64,000 nt of DNA. It comes from VXYL01 sp965116345 (GTDB lineage: Bacteria; Pseudomonadota; Gammaproteobacteria; Pseudomonadales; Azotimanducaceae). Within the stretch, counting starts at the first letter, position 1. Every line of letters starts with the position of its first letter. Below the pieces are notes generated by a model. That model worked only from the letters and a program-made list of their open reading frames with translations. It did no database searches and had not been told where the DNA came from. A program made the position numbers and the translations under genes. Location of the stretch: assembly GCA_965116345.1 (NCBI GenBank), contig OZ220680.1, positions 2,232,001 to 2,296,000 of the forward strand, written 5' to 3'. Below, piece by piece: positions 37,631-45,256 of this stretch.

Positions 37631-38416
37631 TCACCCATAGCTCACGCTCATCCCAGCCCGCACGTCGTTGTTGATCCCGTACTGCGGAATGGGATAGCGC
37701 AAGCCGTTGCGCGACAGGCGTTCGAGACCTTCGATCACCTTGGGAAGAAAGGCAGGCGGAATCGCCATCAGGAGTTCGTCCTCCATGACACCGCCGTATC
37801 GGCGTTCGGCGAAACAGGGGATCGACAAGCTCGGTTCGCCCGTGGCCAACGCCCGTCCCCAGGAATCCGCGCAACTGGACTCGCCCACGCACCCCCATTC
37901 GAGTTTCTTGTAGCCTGTCCACTGCAGCCCGTTGATGAACAGGATCATCTGTGCCGGCGTCGCATAGATGAGCGCGATGTCGGGCGGCTTGAGGCGACCG
38001 CTCGCGAGCGGGCTCACTGCCATGGCGACGTGCTCGCCGAAGGGCGCCAGATCCATCGCCTGTTGATGTTTGGCCGCCTCTTCGCCGTTCTCGTACCACA
38101 CCCCGGCCATGTTCTTGCCCGCGAGCCATTCCTCGCTCCGGGGAGCAAGCCCAACCACGGTCCGGCATTGGTCGCCCACGAGGTCTTCGGCCGTGATGCC
38201 CACGGTCCACCCGTTGCGGCTCGCCTGGCCGACGATCTGATCCGTCGTATGAATGTTCTTGGGACGCCGGATGCGCGGCACCGCTTCCATCTCTTCCACG
38301 GTCTCGAAGAGCTTCATGCCGATGGGTGTGGTGCGCAGGCGCAGGTAGCGATTGAGGTCGGCGACCAGGTCGTGCCAGTCGATGTGGGTGAGGTCGGTGG
38401 CGATGACGTCGCTCAT
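37631..38416 (-). CDS. DUF169 family protein
   Basis: A 261-residue protein that resembles the DUF169 family of unknown function: LVADLNRYLRLRTTPIGMKLFE near the start, PFGEHVAMAVSPLASGRLKPPDIALIYATPAQMILFINGLQW in the middle and ESSCADSWGRALATGEPSLSIPCFAERRYGGVMEDELLMAIP. The conserved Cys residues (about 187, 202 and others) are a family feature, and some members are suspected to bind a cofactor or metal. ATG 38416 has GGAG 9 nt upstream and is preferred over a start 10 codons higher. It stands alone, convergent with the atp operon. Confidence 0.8.
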   Translation of the reverse strand: MSDVIATDLTHIDWHDLVADLNRYLRLRTTPIGMKLFETVEEMEAVPRIRRPKNIHTTDQIVGQASRNGWTVGITAEDLVGDQCRTVVGLAPRSEEWLAGKNMAGVWYENGEEAAKHQQAMDLAPFGEHVAMAVSPLASGRLKPPDIALIYATPAQMILFINGLQWTGYKKLEWGCVGESSCADSWGRALATGEPSLSIPCFAERRYGGVMEDELLMAIPPAFLPKVIEGLERLSRNGLRYPIPQYGINNDVRAGMSVSYG

Positions 38417-38533
38417 GGGTTTGCTCCGCTCTTGGGCGGCGCTCAATCTACTTGATTCGTGACGACGATGCGGAGGTTGCGATAACGGCGGCGCTGATGC
38501 TACGTTGTTAGCAGACGATGGTTGAGTGACCCC

Positions 38534-40465
38534 ATGCAGGGAGCCTACCGGCGGGGCTCGGTGTGCCTGTCGCTGCTGCTTTGTGCGAAAGGCGCGTTCG
38601 CGGCAGACAGCGTCTCCGCGGAGTCGCCCGTCGACGCCGTCACCAGTCCCGCGTCGGTCACCCTCAGTGGCACGGTGGTTGACCCGAATGGCTCGCCGCT
38701 GGACGCCTTTAGCCTAACCGTCTATGCCCGCGGTCGGGAGCCGCAGATCCAAGAGTTCGATGGGGTGTCCGGACGTTTCGAGGTTGATGTGGGCACCGAC
38801 GGAGGGAAGGGGGTCGCGCTCGATGCACCGGGCCATGCAAGGTGGTTTGATGTCGTGTCGTTCAGCTCGGCGGGCAACCTCGACATCGGCACGGTTCAAC
38901 TACGCCGAGAACGTGTCATCAGCGGACGCGTCAAGGATGCCCGAACCGGGTTGCAGGTCCCCGGCGTCGGTATCAGATACGCGACGAGGATCGCGCAGAC
39001 GCTGAACATGCCCGCGGGAGACGAATATCCCGTGGGCTGGTGGGCCACGACGGACGCGAACGGCAGATTCGCGTTGAGTCGCCTGCCTTGGCAGCGCGTC
39101 TACCTCGAGGTGTCCGCGGTCGGACACATGACGCACTTGGTTGAACTGCCGGCCGACGGGAACCAACTCGACATCGGCCTCGGGGGCGGTGCAACGATCA
39201 AAGGGTCGCTCTTGTTCGGCGATGGCACGCCGGTCGACGGTATGGTGGCGCTTCGATCGCCAGCCAACAGCTGGACGGATACGCACGGCTGGCGCCCACT
39301 AGAGCGGCAAGTGGACCCCAAAGGCGCGTTCCAATTCGATGGTCTGGCGGCCGGTTCGTACTATCTGTTCGCACGATCCGCGGCCGGGGTCATTGAAAGC
39401 CGATACCTCACCTTGGCGAAAGACGAAGTCGCATCGGTCAAACTCTTGGCTGAACCACTCGGGCGGTTGTCCGGGCGGATTTCCGGCTTGGCCGAGTCCG
39501 AGCGGACATCGTTCGTCATCCGGCGCGACGGCGAATGGCAAAGGCACGCTGGCCAGAACTCGGCAAGGTTCGGCAACGGGCGCTTCGTCGTGAACGGCAT
39601 TCCTGATGGTGACCTCGTTGTGGAAGCTACCGCAGGGGTGCAGCGGCATTCCCGCTCGATCACGCGGAAGATCAAGATGGTGGGAGGCGAAGCCACCGTC
39701 GACTTCGACTTCTCGGATAGGTCTCGTATCGCAGGGAGGGTTCTTGCAGGTTCCCGCCCGGTGCGCGCGATCATGGTACGAGCCGTTCCAAAAGACCCCC
39801 GCCTGACATCCGCAGTCGGCATGTCCGACATTCACGGCCGATACGAGATATCGGGCCTCGACACCGGCGAGTACGAGTTTCGTGCCCAGCTTGGCCTGCG
39901 CGGAACCCATCGTTCCTTCGACGTCGACGTCATATCGGACGCCAACGTTGACATCCACCTTGGTCCATTCGCGTTGTCGGGCGCGGTCATTCTGGGCGCC
40001 GACCAGTCGTTCCGCTTGGCCAACTGGGTGGTTCAAGCGAGATTGATTTCCGCGGGCGACGAACCGGTGATCTTCCGTGGCTTTACCGACAGCCGCGGCG
40101 TCTACCGTTTCGACGGCCTGGAGGAAGGTGCGTACCGCGTGTCCTTCGCCTCGCCCTATATCGGCGGGGTGCGCAACGTGGAGGTCGATGGGTCATCGGT
40201 CGAGCACGTGGATATCAGTCCGACGATCAGCGAGACACGCGAGGTTCGGGTGGTGGATGCCAATTCGAAGGAGGCGCTCAACGACGTGTCGTGCGAGGTC
40301 CGGGACGGGGTGTGGGCGGACAGTCCCGTGTACGACTTGCAGGATGGGCTTCCCACCACGTTGATCGATGCCAGCCTGATCTGCTCGCGCAGAGGCTACG
40401 AGCCGATCCACATTCGGTGGAATGGCGATCCACTGGAGATCAATCTAGTACCCCGCGACCCCTGA
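38534..40465 (+). CDS. Exported protein with carboxypeptidase-regulatory-like beta-sandwich repeats
   Basis: A 643-residue protein with a signal peptide (RRGSVCLSLLLCAKGAFAAD, predicted cleavage after AFA). The rest is a series of about six to seven beta-sandwich units of roughly 80-100 residues, each with the pattern seen in carboxypeptidase-regulatory-like (CarboxypepD_reg) or Cna-B-like domains: SGTVVDPNGSPLDAFSLTVY, ISGRVKDARTGLQVPGVGI, TDANGRFALSRLPWQ, IAGRVLAGSRPVRAIMVRA, DIHGRYEISGLDTGEYEF, and TDSRGVYRFDGLEEGAYRV. No catalytic domain, membrane anchor or sorting signal is seen. Such proteins are usually surface or periplasmic adhesive or structural proteins. ATG 38534 is preferred over TTG 38522. 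Codon use is less GC-extreme than in neighbours. Confidence 0.7.
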   Translation: MQGAYRRGSVCLSLLLCAKGAFAADSVSAESPVDAVTSPASVTLSGTVVDPNGSPLDAFSLTVYARGREPQIQEFDGVSGRFEVDVGTDGGKGVALDAPGHARWFDVVSFSSAGNLDIGTVQLRRERVISGRVKDARTGLQVPGVGIRYATRIAQTLNMPAGDEYPVGWWATTDANGRFALSRLPWQRVYLEVSAVGHMTHLVELPADGNQLDIGLGGGATIKGSLLFGDGTPVDGMVALRSPANSWTDTHGWRPLERQVDPKGAFQFDGLAAGSYYLFARSAAGVIESRYLTLAKDEVASVKLLAEPLGRLSGRISGLAESERTSFVIRRDGEWQRHAGQNSARFGNGRFVVNGIPDGDLVVEATAGVQRHSRSITRKIKMVGGEATVDFDFSDRSRIAGRVLAGSRPVRAIMVRAVPKDPRLTSAVGMSDIHGRYEISGLDTGEYEFRAQLGLRGTHRSFDVDVISDANVDIHLGPFALSGAVILGADQSFRLANWVVQARLISAGDEPVIFRGFTDSRGVYRFDGLEEGAYRVSFASPYIGGVRNVEVDGSSVEHVDISPTISETREVRVVDANSKEALNDVSCEVRDGVWADSPVYDLQDGLPTTLIDASLICSRRGYEPIHIRWNGDPLEINLVPRDP

Positions 40466-40615
40466 CGTTGGGCGCTGCCACGCCAGTTGCCGTAGAGGAT
40501 TCCGGCTGAGCGAACCTCGGTCGACGGATCGTCAGGTCCGCCGGCCGATCTACGGATCCCTCCTTCATTCACTCCCGCCATTGTATCCTGCGAGCAAAGG
40601 TGAACTGAGATTCCG

Positions 40616-41617
40616 ATGCGGTATAGACCCCTTGGATCATCTGGAATCGACGCCTCCATCGTGGGACTCGGTACGGCGGCGATCGGCGGCGGCGACACGT
40701 TTCAGGGCGTGGACGCCGACGAATCCATCAAGGCGATTCGGGCAGCTATCGACCGTGGCGTCACGCTGATCGACACCGCGCCGTCCTATGGTTGGGGCCA
40801 CAGCGAGGAAGTTGTCGGCAAGGCCATCAAGGGCCGGCGCGATCGCGTAGTCATCGCCACCAAGTGTGGCGTCTGGTGGGAGGACGAGCGAGGCTCGTAC
40901 AACGGCAAAAAGGACGGCAGGAAAAACTACGTCAGCCTTCGTCCCGACACGATCACCATCGAAGTCGAAAACAGTCTCAAGCGGCTCGGCGTGGACGCTA
41001 TCGACCTTCTACAGTGCCATAAGCCGGCTAAGCCACCCGAGGACACGCCCATTGCCGAGACCATGGGCTGTCTCATGGATCTGAAGGAACAGGGGAAAAT
41101 CCGCGCGATCGGCGTGTCCAACGTGTCGGTCGATCAGCTCGATGCCTACCGCGAGGCCGGCGATCTCGCCAGCGATCAGTTCCGCTACAGCATGCTACTC
41201 CGTGATCGCGAAGCGGATATCCTGCCCTACTGCGCAGAACACAACATCGCCACGTTGACCTATTGGTCGCTCGAGCAAGGGCTCCTCACCGGCAAGGTGG
41301 GATTGGACCGCGTGTTCAGGAAGGATGACTTCCGCCACACCGCGGGCGCATGGCTTCCCTGGTTCAAGCTAGAGAACCGCCAACGCTTGCTAGACCTGTT
41401 TGCAATGTGGGCCGACCTGACCGAGAAGTACGACTGTACGATCGCCCAACTGACGATCGCGTGGACTGCGGCCCAAGACGGAGCGACGCACGTACTCTGC
41501 GGCATTCGAACCGCCGAGCAGGGCATCCAGAACGCGGGTGCGGGCGCCCTCGAACTGGAAGCGAACGAGATCCAGCGCATTCGTCACGACCTGATCGCTT
41601 TGGGCGATCCGGTCTGA
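40616..41617 (+). CDS. Aldo/keto reductase
   Basis: A 333-residue NADPH-dependent (beta/alpha)8 oxidoreductase. The catalytic tetrad is seen as D53 and Y58 (LIDTAPSYGWGHSEE), K83 (IATKCGVW) and H135 (LLQCHKP). The N-terminal YRPLGSSGIDASIVGLGTAAIGG and the RAIGVSNVSVDQL strand fit the family. Substrate is unknown; this subgroup often acts on sugars or sugar-derived aldehydes. It stands 62 bp before the esterase pseudogene. Confidence 0.92.
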   Translation: MRYRPLGSSGIDASIVGLGTAAIGGGDTFQGVDADESIKAIRAAIDRGVTLIDTAPSYGWGHSEEVVGKAIKGRRDRVVIATKCGVWWEDERGSYNGKKDGRKNYVSLRPDTITIEVENSLKRLGVDAIDLLQCHKPAKPPEDTPIAETMGCLMDLKEQGKIRAIGVSNVSVDQLDAYREAGDLASDQFRYSMLLRDREADILPYCAEHNIATLTYWSLEQGLLTGKVGLDRVFRKDDFRHTAGAWLPWFKLENRQRLLDLFAMWADLTEKYDCTIAQLTIAWTAAQDGATHVLCGIRTAEQGIQNAGAGALELEANEIQRIRHDLIALGDPV

Positions 41618-41679
41618 CAGGTACGCCATTACCTAGGCATTCCTAGAAGGCCTGAGGAAGGCCAAGGAAGGAAAGGAAC

Positions 41680-42596
41680 TTGACCGACAAAGAAGAACTC
41701 ATAGCCAAGCGGGTCGCCAAGCGAGCCGAACCGTCGATATTGGTGGGCGATATCGTCCACTACGAGGTTTTTCGTCCGAACACATACGGGTTCGGCCCGT
41801 GGATGTCTGGTTGCCAGAGGGTTACGACCCGGCGTCGAGCGACCGATATCCCGTGGTCTATATGCACGATGGCCAGATGCTGTTCGACCATGACACGTCG
41901 CCCTATGCCGGATGGGACGTGTTTTGGGATGTGGACAAGGCGATGACGCGGCTCGTCCGCGAGGGCGAGATCGGGCCCGCGATTGTCGTTGCGATCTGGA
42001 TGGCCAGTTGGGCGAAGGGTGCGCGAGGCGCGGAATACATGCCGCAGAAGGCGGTTACCGACGAGGTCTTGAGGCGGATGAAGGCCGATGGGCGGGGATT
42101 TGCTGTCGAGGACGGAGGGCTGGAAATGACGGCGGACAACTATCTGAAGTTCATCGTCCATGAACTCAAACCCTTCATCGACGAGACCTACCGCACGCAG
42201 CCGTCCCGAGACAACACCATGGTGATGGGCTCCAGTATGGGTGGATTGATCTCCGCCTATGCCATTGCGGAGTATCCGGGGGTTTTCGGCGGTGCGGCCT
42301 GCCTGTCGTCTGACTGGACCCACGGGGATGGTGCCGTTGTTCAATGGCTCAGGAGCCACTTGCCGTCAGCCGGCGCACACAGGATCTACTTCGATCACGG
42401 GACCGAGACCTACGATGCCAACTATGGCCCCTTTCAACGGAAGATGGACGAGGTCATGCGGCAGCACGGTTACCGATCCGGCGAGGACTGGATCACGCTT
42501 CGTTTCGAGGGCGCCGATCACTCACCGAAAGCTTGGCGCGAGCGGCTGCACATTCCTTTGAAGTTTCTCTTGGGAAGTTCGACCGCGACCTCGTAG
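41680..42596 (+). pseudogene. Esterase (IroE/putative-esterase family, alpha/beta hydrolase) with a frameshift near its 5' end
   Basis: Two frames together give one gene. From TTG 41680 (after AAGGAAAGGAAC) the frame reads MTDKEELIAKRVAKRAEPSI, then LVGDIVHYE and on into nonsense. From about 41763 the other frame reads GFSSEHIRVRPVDVWLPEGYD and continues to TAG 42594-42596. The joined sequence is a normal esterase N-terminus. Downstream, VVYMHDGQMLFD, the nucleophile elbow MVMGSSMGGLISAY, DHGTETYDANYGP and the His in FEGADHSPKAW complete an alpha/beta hydrolase. One base is missing in or near GAGGTTTTTCG (41764-41774), beside a run of five T. It could be a true mutation or an assembly error. 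GTG 41799 could restart a shortened protein. The stop lies in a REP-like repeat. Confidence 0.75.
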
Positions 42597-42617
42597 GGGC
42601 GGGGCTTGTCCCCGCCC
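42593..42617 (+). repeat. REP-like palindrome, copy 3
   Basis: Begins GTAGGGGCGGGGCTTGTCC and ends CCGCCC. The stem GGGCGGGG/CCCCGCCC closes over CTTGT, where the 47602 copy has GGGCGACC/GGTCGCCC: both sides change together. The esterase TAG is at bases 2-4. Confidence 0.75.
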
Positions 42618-42700
42618 GTATCGGAACAAGCCGGAACGGGACGTTTCCTAGACCGTCGCCCAACAGTACACTGGTCAGGATCAGAGAGGGGATTGCATTC

Positions 42701-44320
42701 GTGGACAGCCTGGAAAAGCAGCTCATTCGAGCAGAGTTGGTGCAGCGTCGGGAAGAGGGCTGCGACGTCGCGGCGATCGAGTCCCGCGTCCAACAAGCAC
42801 TCGCGGACGATTCCACCGATGACGCCGTGTTCGCCGAACTCTACGACGCCCTCGATGCCCTGGAGCCCGAGGCATCGTTTCCCTACGAGGAACCATCCGA
42901 GCTCGACGCCATACGCGCGCTGCGGCCCGAGGGTCCTCGGCGCATGGATCTGGGCGACGCGGAGGACGCCGTTGGCGACCGCATCCACGGCGCCTGGCTC
43001 GGTCGCGCAGCGGGCTGTTCGCTCGGCAAGCCCGTCGAAGGCTGGCCTCGAAGGCGCATCGACGAATACCTGGAGTCGGCCGGTGCCCTGCCGCTCGACG
43101 ACTACATCCCGTATACCGAGGGCGCCATCTCGCCGGGTCTGAAATCCAGCACCCGGGACAATATCGAATTCATGGCGCGCGACGACGACATGGACTATCC
43201 GATCCTTGGCCTGCTCGCACTGGAGCGCTACGGCGCTGACCTGACAGCGCGCAACATGGCCAATACCTGGCTCGGTCGAATGCCGTTTCATTTGCTCTAC
43301 ACGGCGGAATCGGTCGCTTACCGGAATTTTGTCAATCGTCTTTGGCCACCCGAATCCGCGGTTTGGAGAAATCCTTTCCGGGAGTGGATTGGCGCGCAAA
43401 TTCGTGCGGATATATTCGGCTACGTTACACCCGGTTGGCCAGAGAAAGCTGCGGAGTTGGCTTACCAGGACGCCAGCATTTCCCATGTGAAAAACGGGAT
43501 CTACGGTGAAATGTTCGTTGCGGCGATGCTTGCTGCCGCCTTTGTCGAAGACGATATCGAAGAAATCGTAGAAATCGGGCTTTCAGAAATCCCAAGAAGA
43601 TGCCGACTGGCGGAAGCGGTGCACGACACGCGCGCGTGGTGTCGAGAATTATCGGACTGGGAAAAAGTCTGGGAGAAAATCAACGCAAAATACGGCCATT
43701 ATTCCGGTGTTCACACCATCAACAACGCGGCCCTTGTTGTCATGGGCTTGTTTTTCGGTGCGAACGACTACGAAAAGGGAATCGTGGTCACCGTAAGGGG
43801 AGGTTGGGACACCGACTGCACCGGCGCAACGGTGGGATCGATCCTAGGAGCGAAGTTCGGTGCCGAGGCGTTGCCCGACAAGTGGGTCGGCGTGCTGAAC
43901 GACCGGCTCATGTCGTGCGTCCGGGACTGCAACGACAATCGGATATCCGAGTTGGCGGAACGTAGCCATCGGGTGGCGTCGGCCATGTTGGCACCGGTTG
44001 AGGAAGTGGAGCCGGCGGCACCGATGGCGGACGGGGATGGCGGACTGCCTGGGACCTGGAAGATGGATCTCAGCTGGGGCGGCATGGTCCTAAACGTGGA
44101 CGACGATCTGTCCGGCCAAGTCGAGCTCACGGCCCTTGGCGAAACCAGCAAGATCCGCGATGTCCGCGTCGAAGGAAACAAAGTTGGCTTCGTGTTCGGC
44201 ATGTACAAGGGTGAAGTCAACATTGACATGGCATTCAAGGGCAAGGTGCAGGGCGACCGCCTCGTCGGCGTGTGCAGCAGTGGTGCGCACGAGTTCGCGT
44301 TGAACGGCGTCAGGAAGTGA
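42701..44320 (+). CDS. ADP-ribosylglycohydrolase family protein with C-terminal extra domain
   Basis: A 539-residue protein. After a helical leader (about 1-85) the DraG/ADP-ribosylglycohydrolase core begins GDRIHGAWLGRAAGCSLGKPVEG. It ends with the metal-binding VRGGWDTDCTGATVGSILGAKFG; in the family these Asp residues bind two Mg ions. The family removes ADP-ribose from proteins or nucleic acids or hydrolyses related glycosides. The last 100 residues (TWKMDLSWGGMVLNVDDDLS to the end) form a separate beta-rich domain that I do not recognise by name. GTG 42701 with AGAGAGGGG upstream is the chosen start. Codon use shifts to A/T-ending codons from about 43310 to 43810 (for example GAA, AAA, GTT, GCT), unlike either end of the same gene. 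Confidence 0.85.
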   Translation: MDSLEKQLIRAELVQRREEGCDVAAIESRVQQALADDSTDDAVFAELYDALDALEPEASFPYEEPSELDAIRALRPEGPRRMDLGDAEDAVGDRIHGAWLGRAAGCSLGKPVEGWPRRRIDEYLESAGALPLDDYIPYTEGAISPGLKSSTRDNIEFMARDDDMDYPILGLLALERYGADLTARNMANTWLGRMPFHLLYTAESVAYRNFVNRLWPPESAVWRNPFREWIGAQIRADIFGYVTPGWPEKAAELAYQDASISHVKNGIYGEMFVAAMLAAAFVEDDIEEIVEIGLSEIPRRCRLAEAVHDTRAWCRELSDWEKVWEKINAKYGHYSGVHTINNAALVVMGLFFGANDYEKGIVVTVRGGWDTDCTGATVGSILGAKFGAEALPDKWVGVLNDRLMSCVRDCNDNRISELAERSHRVASAMLAPVEEVEPAAPMADGDGGLPGTWKMDLSWGGMVLNVDDDLSGQVELTALGETSKIRDVRVEGNKVGFVFGMYKGEVNIDMAFKGKVQGDRLVGVCSSGAHEFALNGVRK

Positions 44321-44447
44321 GGTCCACGAGATCGCCGTTGTAGGACATCGGCCCGATAACCCGCGGGAAACTGGCTCTTGCTGAGGCTGAACCAAGCGGC
44401 GCAGAATCCCACCTGACGACGACAGGCCGGCCCCGTGGTTTGGAGGT

Positions 44448-44864
44448 ATGGCAGTGGGCATAGCCAACGCGACGGTGGAACTCCTGAATCCCCGCAGAAC
44501 CGACCTGGGGCCGATCCGCGTCGAGGCGCTGGCGGACACGGGTGCCGTGCACCTGTGCATCACGCCCGCCATCCGCGATGCCTTGGAACTGGAAGCGATC
44601 GAAGAAAGGCCCGTGATCCTGGCAGACGGGACCCGCCGTTCGGTCGACTACGTCGGTCCGATCGAGCTTCGCTACGCAGGCCGCGTCGGCTTCACCGGCG
44701 CGCTGGTCATGGGCGAACAGGCGCTGCTCGGCGTGGTTCCCATGGAGGACATGGACCTGGTGGTTGTGCCGAGGACCCAACGCGTGATTCCAAATCCGGA
44801 AAACCCGGGACCGGGCGGCTCATTCGCCCTCTCTCCACTGCCGATACAGGGAGGTCTAATATGA
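44448..44864 (+). CDS. Retropepsin-like aspartic protease (clan AA)
   Basis: A 138-residue protein with the catalytic motif ALADTGAVHLCI (D30-T31-G32-A33) and a C-terminal hydrophobic strand with G-L (EQALLGVVPMEDMDLVV), which corresponds to the flap and h-h-G motif of retropepsin-fold proteins. Single-domain members work as dimers; bacterial ones are mostly uncharacterised. Its ATG 44448 follows TTTGGAGGT. The stop overlaps the ATG of a 46-codon open frame (ATGA). Confidence 0.75.
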   Translation: MAVGIANATVELLNPRRTDLGPIRVEALADTGAVHLCITPAIRDALELEAIEERPVILADGTRRSVDYVGPIELRYAGRVGFTGALVMGEQALLGVVPMEDMDLVVVPRTQRVIPNPENPGPGGSFALSPLPIQGGLI

Positions 44865-45001
44865 GGTGGTTCTTGAGTTTGCGCCGCGTGATCTCACGAC
44901 GGCGTGGCAAGGAGTGGGGAGCTTTCTTCGACTCTACGACCCGTGGTTGCTTGCCTGACCGGACGCAACCACCGTTGGAAGAACGAGAGCCACTCGTTTG
45001 A
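44861..45001 (+). CDS. Small open frame coupled to the retropepsin-like gene
   Basis: A 46-residue frame, MRWFLSLRRVISRRRGKEW then GAFFDSTTRGCLPDR. Its ATG overlaps the upstream stop (ATGA) and has GGGAGG 6 nt before it, which is what a translated coupled gene would show. Against it, composition is arginine-rich and there is no recognisable family. It may be spurious. Confidence 0.3.
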   Translation: MRWFLSLRRVISRRRGKEWGAFFDSTTRGCLPDRTQPPLEEREPLV

Positions 45002-45102
45002 GACGCCCCGGCGTGTTGTGTCCTGTAGGCCTCTGGCTACGAGCAGCCGCCAAAGCGCCCCTGGGCTCGGCGTCTGACCTCGACCCCCCCCGGTACAGCC
45101 CG

Positions 45103-45256
45103 CTAGGGAAGGTCTGATTAAGACCTTCCCTAGCGCGGCACAGGGATGTGCCGCCAAATTCAAGGACGCAAGGAGTCGAATTTGCACGCAAAAAAACCGC
45201 GTTCTTGCCTTGTGTTTCTGATCAAGCCAGAGATGGCTTGATCAGAGCATTCCTAG
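45103..45256 (+). mobile_element. MITE-like element of consecutive hairpins, copy B
   Basis: A second copy of the 20129-20285 element, same orientation, 154 bp. H1 45103-45133 has a perfect 13-bp stem, CTAGGGAAGGTCT over loop GATTA. H2 45135-45154 is GCGGCACA over GGGA. H3 45155-45184 has stem CAAATTC. A degenerate H4 lies at about 45189-45209 (GCAA/TTGC). H5 45218-45245 has a perfect 11-bp stem CTGATCAAGCC. H1, H2 and H3 have the same lengths as in copy A (31, 20, 30 nt). Terminal inverted repeats match at 16 of 20 bases: CTAGGGAAGGTCTGATTAAG against CTAGGAATGCTCTGATCAAG. The right end supplies the TAG stop of the minus-strand SMP-30 gene. No clear target duplication is seen (only ACAGC on both sides, out of register). 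Confidence 0.75.

Noticed and set aside
41634..41647. GCATTCCTAGAA, identical to the right end of hairpin element B
   Set aside because: Twelve bases only, without the stems; could be a solo end but chance cannot be excluded.
44321..44447. Minus-strand coding-like text ending GPMSYNGDLVDLTS before the retropepsin gene
   Set aside because: Too short, no start, and no family recognised; insufficient to call a remnant.
44934..45191. An 85-codon minus-strand frame over hairpin element B
   Set aside because: Same repeat-derived translation as in copy A (EFGGTSLCR stretch); no start signal, not a gene.
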